Source: Bradyrhizobium sp. CCGB12
GTDB lineage: Bacteria > Pseudomonadota > Alphaproteobacteria > Rhizobiales > Xanthobacteraceae
NCBI RefSeq assembly: GCF_024199845.1
Contig: NZ_JANADO010000001.1
Coordinates: forward strand, 4,278,001-4,342,000
Direction: 5' to 3'
Length of the DNA stretch: 64,000 nucleotides
Part shown: positions 53,001-60,425 of the stretch, piece after piece
How the letters are laid out: every line of letters begins with the position of its first letter
Numbering within the stretch: position 1 is the first letter of the stretch
Made by a program: the position numbers and the translations under genes
The notes under the pieces: generated by a model
Told to the model about the DNA's origin: nothing
Database searches by the model: none
Seen by the model: only the letters and a program-made list of their open reading frames with translations

Positions 53001-53642
53001 GGTCGCGAGCACAGTTCTGTTGGTGATCTCGAGCTTCTGAAAAATATTGTACAGGTGGACTTTGACTGTCCCTGGGGAAACGTTTAGCTGGCGCGCGATC
53101 TCCTTGTTCGACATTCCTTCTGACACCAGTCGCACGATTTGACGTTCCCGGTGCGTCAATAGCTCCAGCATCTTTTCGATTTTGGCGCCGCCGTCTGCTT
53201 CCTTGCCGACCAGCGAGAGGTCGAACTGCTCCGACGACGCGCTGCGCTTTGTCAACAGCCTTAGCAGTCGCAGCATGGTGTCGGGGGAAGCATACTTCGA
53301 GATTTCGCTGCAGGTGCCAGCAGCAACCGCTGCGGTTAGATCGTGGTCGGATTCGGACTCGGTAAAGAACACCAGGCGCGTGGAAAGATTCTCGGCTTTC
53401 GCAGTTGCGAGAATCCCGGATATCGTCAGATCTGGCAGGCTGTCGGCAATAAGCGCGATGTCGGGTGTCAAATTCCGAATTGCTTCGAGGCAGCTTGTCC
53501 CATCGCTGCATGATGCGACAACGTCGAAATCGTGCTGTGCCCCGAGTACTGATTTCAGCCCCTGTAGAACGATCGGTTGCCGATCTACGATCACAAGCCG
53601 AATGCGGTTGAATATCCCCTGCTTAGCAGACACGTCTAACAT
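50040..53642 (-). CDS. LuxR-type regulator domain fused to a long repeat-bearing, secreted-protein-like region
   Basis: A 1200-residue chimera. Residues 14-126 are a NarL-type receiver that looks inactive: the acidic pair reads DRQ (20-22) and the phospho-Asp site is Ala66 (IALIADSLPD). Residues 161-221 are an intact LuxR helix-turn-helix (LLTHRERQIVRLVSEGMSNK, VSPGTVKVHLYNIFQKL). Hydrophobic stretches follow at 224-236 and 363-383. A segment at 514-598 (SVFDFASGSSRINLAAFGAL ... LLEFHLQGI) resembles C-terminal modules of serralysin/RTX-type exported proteins. At 747-995 are three 83-residue repeats rich in GNSxH, then a degenerate fourth. The end is HHAIVPASHDLLI. The first open codon is TTG 53714; ATG 53642 is chosen for GAGG eight bases upstream (ATG 53681 is possible). 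It is divergent from the NTF2-like gene. Function unknown. Confidence 0.75.
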   Translation of the reverse strand: MLDVSAKQGIFNRIRLVIVDRQPIVLQGLKSVLGAQHDFDVVASCSDGTSCLEAIRNLTPDIALIADSLPDLTISGILATAKAENLSTRLVFFTESESDHDLTAAVAAGTCSEISKYASPDTMLRLLRLLTKRSASSEQFDLSLVGKEADGGAKIEKMLELLTHRERQIVRLVSEGMSNKEIARQLNVSPGTVKVHLYNIFQKLEITNRTVLATLALLQRPSGFGTLALAFLAVAIADELKAAEANDMLPNDGSIVHAGENGEYEPWKKAILRHLIVWESAETPPLTQRDFFAKLSHVTSPAAATEALRAAEQSLGAISWKDYGPAGSSTLNLPTPLLRGTSDTRIGADPAPEHQFPPLASKPMLIQGGYGTFATLAGALIYALQDPHLAAQSHDPDQASIDSFVVVTGENATTTLAAITNADANHADNSAPGFLAHDFRLPSASVTTENQSVTGDGAQRQMSHVAADDNLQKPPDLVDFRHETSIGGDGRDQAMGGNVGEHVVYRSNIDSNLTSPDSVFDFASGSSRINLAAFGALAWLHMTAATKSIPPRTVAWAYDAASNETIVYVNPTDRTLDIGDRGLLEFHLQGIVAIAEADVVSQPDGAAVAATLEQLEGALTSAKATDETVLSTGNVHGIVGSSESTLGTAGVWSVLADAGLSFHFGQTRTGFGASTQFRTFTTDSTDATEESAGASGVSAHVSSIALAQSATVPAVENPALKSEPINADTDVLSTGQNETVEPSAATADSAERGNSQHASEQGSAKAATEMAEAKSSPGIGVGHDKEHHSQASDGSPGSKKTAEPGGVEHGNSGHSTSAKAPEAAGIAATADSAERGNSQHASEQGSAKAATEMAEAKSSPGNGVGHDKEHDREASDDPPGPKKTAEPGGVEHGNSGHSTSAKAPEAAEIAATAASAERGNSQHASEPGSAKAATEMAEAKSNPGNGVGHDKEHHREASDDPPGPKKTAEPGGVEHGNSGHSTSAKAPEAAEIAATAASADRGNSHHASEPGSAKTATTDVAEADFISGNGVGKGAEHRAPASDAASASAVSKTAEPAVVEHGNSGHDLPSTSANASAAEIVKPSVASGDHAGRGNSEHVAPSAAIALEAPQPAKAAPETGGVDRELVFRFDREATPATLVAAVEPKELHNPLDAHVPRGQEANLEMIVKALPNGLEEHAANDGNNGAHHAIVPASHDLLI
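50379..51404 (-). repeat. In-frame 249-bp tandem repeats
   Basis: Three near-identical 249-bp units (51404-51156, 51155-50907, 50906-50658), then a diverged fourth of 279 bp (50657-50379). All are in frame, encoding 83-residue units of the form ERGNSQHASE...GVGHDKEH...VEHGNSGHSTSAKAPEAAE. Differences between units are mostly single substitutions. Copy number may vary between strains by slippage or recombination. Confidence 0.9.
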
Positions 53643-53782
53643 GGACTCTGCCTCGGCCCGGCCATCTATGTGCTTTGGCATATGGCCGAGGCCGGGTGAG
53701 GTATTTAAAGACAATTAATTGAGCGGAGAAAGAGGCTTGGCGGGGAACGCGACCTGGGAACCGCACTTTTGACGGCATGTAG

Positions 53783-54121
53783 ATGAGAAATTTGTCGTTT
53801 GACCCGATGGCCGTTGCGATTGACTGGCTTGATGCCTACCGCGCGGGTGATATCGAAGCGATCCTCGAATTGTATGCCGAAGATGCCGTGGTTCACTGCG
53901 GCTGCGGCGCCGGCGTCAAGACCATTACCAGTCGCGAGGCACTCCGTGCCTATTGGGTCGATCGCCTCCGAGACTATCCGGCCGGCAAGTTGAACGATCT
54001 CAATTGCTCGCAGGACGGGACTCTTATCTCATACAACACGCGTACTGGTGTCGTGAGTGTGCTTCTTGCGTTTGACGCCGCCGGGAGGATCAAGGAACTC
54101 AACTGCAGTCCCTCACACTAG
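53783..54121 (+). CDS. Small NTF2-like/SnoaL-like protein
   Basis: A 112-residue protein with the NTF2-like cone fold, seen from the start AVAIDWLDAYRAGDIEAILE-LYAEDAVVHCGCG, the helix SREALRAYWVDRLRDYPAGK and the final strands VSVLLAFDAAGRIKEL. Such proteins bind or transform small ligands, and no catalytic residues can be assigned. It is divergent from the LuxR-fusion gene, with starts 140 bases apart or less, so they may share control. It lies inside the segment bounded by the 55-bp direct repeats. Confidence 0.75.
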   Translation: MRNLSFDPMAVAIDWLDAYRAGDIEAILELYAEDAVVHCGCGAGVKTITSREALRAYWVDRLRDYPAGKLNDLNCSQDGTLISYNTRTGVVSVLLAFDAAGRIKELNCSPSH

Positions 54122-54273
54122 ACCCGGGGCGTGATCCAAGCCCGCAGCGGATCACGTGCTTGACTTGCGGTGCAAGGGTTCCAGTCCGCAGTGCGTCATC
54201 AGCCGCCGAAGCCCCTCGAGCTGGGCGACTTCCGCTCCGCCACCGGAGACCGTCATTGATGGGTCCACGCGCC

Positions 54274-54678
54274 TCAAGCCGGCACGATGACCTTTCCGAT
54301 CGGCCAGAGCGCAATGCCCGCGAGCTTCAGATGGGCCCAGGCGAAGGGAATGCCGATGATGGTGACTGCGAGGACCAGGGCGGTGAGGAGGTGGCCGAGC
54401 GCCAGCCACCAGCCGGCGAGCACGAACCAGATGATGTTGCCGATCACCCCGAGCGGACCGGTGCCGATATCGCTCATCCCGGTGACCTCGTAGCGGCTGA
54501 CCGCCCGCGAGCCGAACGGCAGCAGCGTGTAGACGGCGATGTTGAACGCCGCACGCGCCCAGGGCAGGCCGATGATGGTGATGGCCATGATGATCGCAGC
54601 GATCAGCCAGCCGAACGCCATCCAGGCGCCGCCGATGAGGATCCAGAGCAGGTTGAGCAGGATGGAAACGGGAGCCAT
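54274..54678 (-). CDS. yccF: YccF-domain inner-membrane protein
   Basis: A 134-residue membrane protein with two YccF (DUF307) repeats. Each has NxxWxxxxGxWxAxGxL followed by a helix and the ITIIGLPWA/ITIIGIPFAWAHL signature; four hydrophobic helices are expected. Function unknown in any organism as far as I know. Its last 18 codons are part of the 55-bp sequence repeated exactly at 49950-50004, so its 3' end may have been the insertion site of the neighbouring segment. The ATG at 54678 is the only start giving the family N-terminus. Confidence 0.9.
   Translation of the reverse strand: MAPVSILLNLLWILIGGAWMAFGWLIAAIIMAITIIGLPWARAAFNIAVYTLLPFGSRAVSRYEVTGMSDIGTGPLGVIGNIIWFVLAGWWLALGHLLTALVLAVTIIGIPFAWAHLKLAGIALWPIGKVIVPA
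54279..54333. repeat. Right direct repeat: 3' end of yccF
   Basis: Identical over 55 bases to 49950-50004. Similarity extends weakly left to about 54205 through the non-coding sequence beyond the yccF stop. The repeat pair encloses 4.3 kb carrying the LuxR fusion and the NTF2-like gene. Confidence 0.85.
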
Positions 54679-54780
54679 GGGATGATCCGCAAGACGATGA
54701 CGCCGTCTATATAGGATCGAAATCTGTCCCTGCTAGATAGCTCGAAAATCCATTTCCGATCATGTCGGAGGATGCCCCTT

Positions 54781-54818
54781 CGTAGCCCGGATGGAGCGCA
54801 GCGCAATCCGGGCTACGG
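54781..54818. repeat. Short palindromic repeat (GTAGCCCGGATGGAGCG type)
   Basis: CGTAGCCCGGAT and ATCCGGGCTACG form a perfect 12-bp stem around GGAGCGCAGCGCA, which itself contains a small stem. It sits just past the stop of the acyl-CoA ligase gene (54823) and probably acts as its terminator/3' end structure. The motif is widespread in Proteobacteria. Confidence 0.75.
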
Positions 54819-54822
54819 ACTG

Positions 54823-56367
54823 TCAGATTTTGCGGCCCGCCTGCTCCCAATAGGGATCGCGCAGGCGGCGCTTGAAGATTTTTCCGGAGTCTTCGCGCGG
54901 CAATCCGCTGCGGATCTCGATGTGCTTCGGCACCTTGTAGTCGGCGAGCGAGGCCTTTAGCCGCGCGCGGACATCGGCGGCATTGAGCTGGATGCCGGCC
55001 TGCGGCTCGATCACCGCCATCAGCGCCTCGCCGAACTCGGTATCGGGGATGCCGAACACGGCGCAATCATGCACGCCTGACACGGCATGCAGCACCGACT
55101 CAATCTCCGCCGGATAGATGTTGACGCCGCCCGAGATCACCATGTCGCGCTTGCGGTCGCAAATGAAGACATAGCCGTCCTCGTCGAAGTAGCCGACATC
55201 GCCCGAGGTGATGAAGCCGTCGCGCTCGATCTCGGCGCGCTTTTCCGGCTTGTTGTGATAGGTGAAATCGGCCATCCCGGCCATGCGCGAATAGATCTCG
55301 CCGATTTCGCCCACGCCCAGCTCGCTTCCGTCCTCACCGAGAAAGCGCAGCTCGGCGCCGGGCGATATCCTGCCGACCGTGCCGGGCTTCTTCAGCGCGT
55401 CCTCGGAGGTCGCGAAGGTGACGGCGCTGGATTCGGTCGAGCCGTAAAATTCGTAGATGACCGGCCCCCACCATTCGATCATGGCGCACTTGACGTCGGC
55501 CGGACAGGGTGCGGCGGCGTGAATGACGTGGCGCAGCGAGGAGACGTCGTACGACTTGCGCACCGCTTCCGGCAGCTTCATCAGGCGGATGAACATGGTC
55601 GGCACCATAAAGATGGTGTCGATCTTGTAGCGCTCGATCAGCTCGAGGAATTCCTCAGCCTCGAAGCGCGGCATCAGCACCAGTGCACCGCCGAGTTTTC
55701 CGGCGCGGATGCCGAATGAGTTCGGCGCGGAGTGATAGAGCGGACCCGGCAGCAGCGCGCGGGCACCTGGCTTCAGCCCGTAGATCATCGCGCGCATGCG
55801 CTCGCCGGCCGCCTGTTGATCCGGCGTCGGCGCATTGCGGCGGACGCCCTTGGGATGGCCTGTCGTCCCCGAGGTATAGATCATGTTCATGGGCTGCGGC
55901 ACGACGGGGCCGTCATAGGGTTGGTGCTGCGCGAGCCAGGATTCGAAATCGATCGCAAAGTCCGGTGTCGCGAGCTGATCGGGATCGATCTTGTAGTTGG
56001 AGCGGATCTCCGGGGGCGGCGGCACGCTGAGCACGGTGACGCCTTTGGGAATTGCATCGCGCAAGGCATGCAGCATGTCGGCATGTCCGATCAGAACGGA
56101 CGTGCCGGTATCGTTCAGGATGTAGTTGATCTCCTCCGGCTTGAAGTGCCAGTTGATCGGCACGCCATAGGCACCGAGCCGCATCGCGGCGTAGGCAGCC
56201 TCCAGGAACGCGATGTCGTTGCGCATCAGCATGCAGACACAATCGCCTGGCTTGACGCCGAGCTTGGCGAGGCCAGAGGCGATGCGGTCGGCACGGTCAG
56301 CGATCTCAGTGTGGGTACGGCGACGCTCGCCGGAGACGATGCCGAGGAAGTGGGACGTTTCGCTCAT
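54823..56367 (-). CDS. AMP-forming acyl-CoA synthetase
   Basis: A 514-residue ANL-superfamily ligase that activates a carboxylic acid to its CoA thioester. Signatures are P-loop MIYTSGTTGHPKGVRRN, YEFYGSTESSAVTF, GDVGYFDEDGYVFICDRKRD and the C-terminal Lys in LPREDSGKIFKRRLRDPY. ATG 56367 (MSETSHFLGIVSGERRRTHT) is used; the longer frame runs through a palindromic repeat. Upstream on the same strand, 137 bases away with that repeat between, is a crotonase gene. Substrate class (fatty or aromatic acid) not readable. Confidence 0.92.
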   Translation of the reverse strand: MSETSHFLGIVSGERRRTHTEIADRADRIASGLAKLGVKPGDCVCMLMRNDIAFLEAAYAAMRLGAYGVPINWHFKPEEINYILNDTGTSVLIGHADMLHALRDAIPKGVTVLSVPPPPEIRSNYKIDPDQLATPDFAIDFESWLAQHQPYDGPVVPQPMNMIYTSGTTGHPKGVRRNAPTPDQQAAGERMRAMIYGLKPGARALLPGPLYHSAPNSFGIRAGKLGGALVLMPRFEAEEFLELIERYKIDTIFMVPTMFIRLMKLPEAVRKSYDVSSLRHVIHAAAPCPADVKCAMIEWWGPVIYEFYGSTESSAVTFATSEDALKKPGTVGRISPGAELRFLGEDGSELGVGEIGEIYSRMAGMADFTYHNKPEKRAEIERDGFITSGDVGYFDEDGYVFICDRKRDMVISGGVNIYPAEIESVLHAVSGVHDCAVFGIPDTEFGEALMAVIEPQAGIQLNAADVRARLKASLADYKVPKHIEIRSGLPREDSGKIFKRRLRDPYWEQAGRKI

Positions 56368-56407
56368 TGTTGTTTTTCTTTGTTGTTCAGTGACGATGCC
56401 AATTGGT

Positions 56408-56497
56408 CGTCCATCACCGGGCTTGTCCCGGTGATCCACGTTCTTGTTTATCGCTCTGGCAAGAACGTGGATGGCCGGGACAAGCCCGGTCATGACG
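56408..56497. repeat. Palindromic repeat (CCGGGCTTGTCCCGG family)
   Basis: A 90-base dyad, CATCACCGGGCTTGTCCCGG and GATCCACGTTCTTG, pairing with CAAGAACGTGGAT and CCGGGACAAGCCCGGTCATG. Same type as 45140-45225. It lies between the crotonase stop and the acyl-CoA synthetase start. Confidence 0.85.
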
Positions 56498-56504
56498 GAG
56501 ATTG

Positions 56505-57314
56505 TTAGTCCACATACTTCGCGGCGCGCTTCTCCAGGTTCGAACGCACCGCCTCAGTCTGGTTCGCACTGCCGATCAGCTTCTGCTGTTCGACGGATTC
56601 GGCGAGCAGCGCCGGGCCCGGGTCGACCGAGAGATTGTTGAGGAGGCGCTTTGCCGCACGGATCGCATCGGGGCTCTTGCCGGCGATCTCGCGTGCGACT
56701 TCCAGGGCGCTCGCGCGCGGGTCGTCGCAGATGCGCGTGGCGAGGCCGTAAGTCATCGCCTCCTGCGCGGAGAAGATGCGGCCGGTGTAGGTGAGATCGC
56801 GCAAGATATCATCGCGCACCAGCGAGGCCAGGATCGGCGTACCCGCCATATCAGGCACGAGGCCCCATTTGATCTCCATCACCGACATGCGCGCGTCGGC
56901 CGAGAGGAAGCGCATGTCGGCGCCGAGCGAGAGCTGGAAACCGCCGCCGAAGGCAACGCCGTGCACGGCGGCAATCACGGGAACCGGGAGCTGACGCCAG
57001 CCCCACACCGCGGCTTGCGGAAAGTTCGCCTGGCCGTGGGTGCGTTTGGCGAGATCGCGATTTTCGCCACCCGGAATTCCGTTACCGCCCTTTTCCTTCA
57101 TGGCCGCAAAACGCCCCATGTCGAGACCGGCGCAGAAGGCGCGGCCCTCGCCGGACAAGACCACGGCGCGCACGCTCTTGTCCTTCGAAAGCCGGTCGGT
57201 CGCCGCGACAAGCGCCTCGAACATGGCCTGATCCAGCGCATTCATCTTGTCCGCGCGCATCAGACGCACGTCGGCGACGCCTTCCGAGATCGAGATCGAG
57301 ACGCGCTCTTCCAT
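56505..57314 (-). CDS. Enoyl-CoA hydratase/isomerase-family protein
   Basis: A 269-residue crotonase-fold enzyme. The oxyanion hole is built from GEGRAFCAGLDMGRF and AVHGVAFGGGFQLSLGADMR. The catalytic region is MSVMEIKWGLVPDMAGT, with one Glu and an Asp where classical hydratases have the second Glu, so it could be a hydratase or an isomerase. GGGGAGA precedes the ATG at 57314. It is divergent from a dienoyl-CoA-reductase-like SDR with a 105-base gap. Confidence 0.92.
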   Translation of the reverse strand: MEERVSISISEGVADVRLMRADKMNALDQAMFEALVAATDRLSKDKSVRAVVLSGEGRAFCAGLDMGRFAAMKEKGGNGIPGGENRDLAKRTHGQANFPQAAVWGWRQLPVPVIAAVHGVAFGGGFQLSLGADMRFLSADARMSVMEIKWGLVPDMAGTPILASLVRDDILRDLTYTGRIFSAQEAMTYGLATRICDDPRASALEVAREIAGKSPDAIRAAKRLLNNLSVDPGPALLAESVEQQKLIGSANQTEAVRSNLEKRAAKYVD

Positions 57315-57419
57315 GGATCAATTCTCCCCTGTTCTTGTTCGGTGCCGCTTTACAGGAAGCTGACGGCCAGATTTAGTCAATCGACCAATTAACTGACAAT
57401 CCGTACGGGAGAAACAGCC

Positions 57420-58292
57420 ATGTTCAAGGAAAATCTTCTGGCCGGACGGCGCATTCTCGTGACCGGCGGCGGCACTGGGCTCGGCAAGTCGATGGCGGCG
57501 CGCTTCCTCCAGCTCGGCGCCGAGGTGCACATCTGCGGCCGGCGCAAGATCGTGTGCGACGAGACCGCAACCGAGCTGATGGACCAGTACGGCGGCCGCG
57601 TCACCAGCCACGGTGTCGACATCCGCAACACGCTCGCGGTCGAGGAGATGATCGAGAGCATCTTTCGCGATGGTCCTCTCACCGACCTCATCAACAACGC
57701 CGCCGGCAATTTCATCTCGCGCAGCGAGGAGCTCTCGCCGCGCGGATTCGATGCCGTCGCCAACATCGTCATGCACGGCACGTTCTACGTAACCCACGCG
57801 GTCGGCAAGCGCTGGATCGCCTTGAAGCAACCGGGCAACGTCGTGTCGATCACCGTGACCTGGGTGCGCAACGGCTCGCCCTATGTGGTGCCGTCGGCGA
57901 TGAGCAAGTCGGCGATCCACGCCATGACGATGTCGCTCGCGACCGAATGGGGCCGCTACGGCATCCGCCTCAACACGATCGCGCCGGGCGAAATCCCGAC
58001 CGAGGGCATGAGCAAGCGCATCAAGCCCGGCGACGAGGCCGGCGCGCGCACCAAGGCGATGAACCCGATGGGCCGCGTCGGCACCATGGAGGAGTTGCAG
58101 AACCTCGCGACGTTCCTGATCTCCGGCGGCTGCGACTGGATCAATGGCGAAACCATCGCCATGGACGGCGCCCAGGCGCTCGCGATGGGCGGCAATTTCT
58201 ACCAGCTCCGCGACTGGAGCGACGACGACTGGAAAGCCGCGCGCGAGAGCATCATGGCGCAGAACGAGAAGGATCGGGCGAAGCGGGGGTAA
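57420..58292 (+). CDS. SDR of the 2,4-dienoyl-CoA reductase type
   Basis: A 290-residue short-chain reductase. The NADP site is ILVTGGGTGLGKSMAARFLQ with HICGRRK as cofactor discriminator, and LINNAAGNFISRSEELSPRG is in place. The usual catalytic YxxxK reads Ser159-x3-Lys163 (VVPSAMSKSAIHAM). Loss of that Tyr to Ser is known from 2,4-dienoyl-CoA reductases, which supports a role in removing double bonds during beta-oxidation of unsaturated acids. GGGAGAAA precedes the ATG. A double palindromic repeat follows. Confidence 0.88.
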   Translation: MFKENLLAGRRILVTGGGTGLGKSMAARFLQLGAEVHICGRRKIVCDETATELMDQYGGRVTSHGVDIRNTLAVEEMIESIFRDGPLTDLINNAAGNFISRSEELSPRGFDAVANIVMHGTFYVTHAVGKRWIALKQPGNVVSITVTWVRNGSPYVVPSAMSKSAIHAMTMSLATEWGRYGIRLNTIAPGEIPTEGMSKRIKPGDEAGARTKAMNPMGRVGTMEELQNLATFLISGGCDWINGETIAMDGAQALAMGGNFYQLRDWSDDDWKAARESIMAQNEKDRAKRG

Positions 58293-58655
58293 GTCTCTCC
58301 GTAGTCGTCCTGGCGAAAGCCAGGACCCATTGCCACCGAATCCAGTTTTGACGAAGATTCGCCAAAATCAGTCTTTCGCCAAATTGCGTTTGATGGTTAT
58401 GGGTCCTGGATCGGCGCTCCGCTTCGCTGCGCTTGTCCAGGACGACGAGATTCTCAATCGTCGTCCCGGCGAAGGCCGGGACCCATAACCACGAAACTCG
58501 ATTTGGAAGACCGGTCATGACCGGTCTTCGCAAAATTGCGTCTTGTGGCTATGGGTCCTGGCCTTCGCCAGGACGACGGCGGGGCCCCTATCTTGTCTTC
58601 ACCCGCGATTGACTTCACACTCCCTGGCATAAAAACAAGACGCGACGGGAGAGAC
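58293..58655. repeat. Two long palindromic repeats in tandem
   Basis: This 363-base gap holds two related dyads, 58306-58446 and 58459-58577. Both are bounded by TCGTCCTGGCGAAAGCCAGGA or TCGTCCCGGCGAAGGCCGGGA type arms with an inner GGGTCCTGG/CCCATNNCCA pairing and AAATTGCGT cores. About 75 bases after the second unit contain the promoter region of the following acyl-CoA ligase. No gene is seen here. Confidence 0.8.
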
Positions 58656-60236
58656 ATGTCCACCACACAGCCACTGACTGATCTCGCCGACATGGTGCGC
58701 GAGCGCGCGAAAAGCCGCGGCAATGCCATTGCCTACGAGTTCGAGGGCCGCCTCACCAGCTTTGCCGAATTCGACGTACAGACCAACAAGGTCGCTAATG
58801 CTCTGATCGCCATGGGCGTGAAGAAGGGCGACCGCATCGCCTATCTCGGCAAGAACAGTGACCTCTATTTCGAGCTCCTGATGGGGGCCATGAAAGCCGG
58901 TGTGGTGATGGCGCCGGTGAACTGGCGGCTGGCGGGGCCCGAGGTCGCCTTCATCGTCGAAGATTGCAGGGCCCCGGTGCTGTTCGTGGGACCGGAATTC
59001 ATCACCCAGGTTCGCCAGATCGGGGATCAGTTGCCGGGCGTGCGCACCGTCGTCACCACCGAGGGCGGCGCACCCGAATGGCAGGATTTTGTAGCCTGGC
59101 GTGACGCGCAGAGGGGCGACGATCCGAAGCTGCCGATCGCTACAAGCGACATCGCGCTCCAGCTTTATACATCGGGCACGACAGGCAAGCCGAAGGGCGC
59201 AATGCTGTCGCATGCGAATTTCCTGAACCTCGTGCAAACAGGCAATGCCGAGGACAAGCCGGAGTGGAACCGGTGGTCGACCGACGACGTGTCGCTGGTC
59301 GCCATGCCGGTCTTCCACATCGGCGGTTCGGGCTGGGGCGTGATGGGGCTCTACCACGGCGCCCGCGGCGTCATCGCGCGCGAGTTCGATCCGACCAAGG
59401 TGCTCGACTTCTTCGAGCAGTCGGGCATCACAAAACTGTTCATGGTGCCGGCGGCGATGCAATTCGTGGTGCGGCAGCCGCGCGCGAAGACGGTGGATTT
59501 CTCGCGGCTCAAATACATGCTGTACGGCGCCTCGCCTATTCCGGCGGCGCTGCTGAAGGAGTGCATCGAAATCTTCAAATGCGGCTTCGTGCAGATGTAT
59601 GGCATGACCGAGACCACAGGCACGATCGTCGCGCTGCCTCCGGAAGACCATGTCGAGGGGCTGGAGCGGATGCGTTCGGCCGGCAAGGCGCTGCCGGGCG
59701 TCGAGATCGCGATCCTGGACGTCGACGGCAAGCCGCTGCCGCCGCGTGAAGTCGGCGAGATCGCGACGCGGTCGGGCTCCAACATGGCGGGCTACTGGAA
59801 TCTGCCGGAGGCGACTGCCGCGACGCTGCGCGGCGACGGCTGGCTGCGCACCGGCGATGCCGGCTACATGGACGAGGACGGCTATCTCTACATCCACGAC
59901 CGCATCAAGGACATGATCATCTCCGGCGGCGAGAACATCTACCCCGCCGAGGTCGAGAGCGCGCTGTGCGATCACCCCGACGTCGCGGAGGCCGCCGTGA
60001 TCGGCGTGCCCGACGACAAATGGGGCGAAGCGGTGAAGGCCGTCGTGGTCATGAAGCCGGGCAAGCAGGCGAGCGCCACCGACATCATCAACTTCACCCG
60101 CGAGCGCATCGCTGGGTTCAAGACGCCGAAGAGCGTGGAGTTTTTGCCGGCGCTGCCGAGGAATCCGTCAGGGAAGATATTGCGGCGGCAGCTGCGCGAG
60201 CCGTATTGGGCGGGGAAAGATCGCAGGGTGAATTGA
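58656..60236 (+). CDS. AMP-forming fatty-acid-type acyl-CoA synthetase
   Basis: A 526-residue ANL ligase. Motifs are LQLYTSGTTGKPKGAMLSHA, MYGMTETTGTIVAL, GDAGYMDEDGYLYIHDRIKD, GENIYPAEVE and the catalytic Lys in PRNPSGKILRRQLREPYW. It is distinct from the ligase at 54823 (different N-terminus and linker), so the region has two activating enzymes. ATG 58656 follows GGGAGAG; the frame to 58536 crosses repeat DNA. It is likely to start a pathway using the SDR, ACAD and hydratases around it. Confidence 0.93.
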   Translation: MSTTQPLTDLADMVRERAKSRGNAIAYEFEGRLTSFAEFDVQTNKVANALIAMGVKKGDRIAYLGKNSDLYFELLMGAMKAGVVMAPVNWRLAGPEVAFIVEDCRAPVLFVGPEFITQVRQIGDQLPGVRTVVTTEGGAPEWQDFVAWRDAQRGDDPKLPIATSDIALQLYTSGTTGKPKGAMLSHANFLNLVQTGNAEDKPEWNRWSTDDVSLVAMPVFHIGGSGWGVMGLYHGARGVIAREFDPTKVLDFFEQSGITKLFMVPAAMQFVVRQPRAKTVDFSRLKYMLYGASPIPAALLKECIEIFKCGFVQMYGMTETTGTIVALPPEDHVEGLERMRSAGKALPGVEIAILDVDGKPLPPREVGEIATRSGSNMAGYWNLPEATAATLRGDGWLRTGDAGYMDEDGYLYIHDRIKDMIISGGENIYPAEVESALCDHPDVAEAAVIGVPDDKWGEAVKAVVVMKPGKQASATDIINFTRERIAGFKTPKSVEFLPALPRNPSGKILRRQLREPYWAGKDRRVN

Positions 60237-60289
60237 TCGTCGTTATGAGAAGCTGGGCAAAGATCAATGCAGCATCGCGGCGGCGACAT

Positions 60290-60422
60290 TTCTGGATTGC
60301 TTCGCTTCGCTCGCAATGACGGTGTGGAGGCAGATGTGCGCCTCTCTCCTCCGTCATTGCGAGGAGCCCTTGCGACGAAGCAATCCAGACTGTCTCCGAG
60401 AAACAATTCTGGATTGCAATGA
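60290..60422. repeat. Palindromic repeat cluster (CATTGCGAG/GCAATCCAGA family)
   Basis: A half unit at 60290-60321 is followed by a full unit at 60352-60422, both matching the elements at 39085 and 62706. They lie between the convergent ligase and ACAD genes, a likely two-way transcription end. Confidence 0.8.
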
Positions 60423-60425
60423 CAA

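Noticed and set aside
50005..54278. A complete integrative element
   Set aside because: Direct repeats are present, but there is no integrase, excisionase, relaxase or transposase between them. At most it is a remnant or a passive segment.
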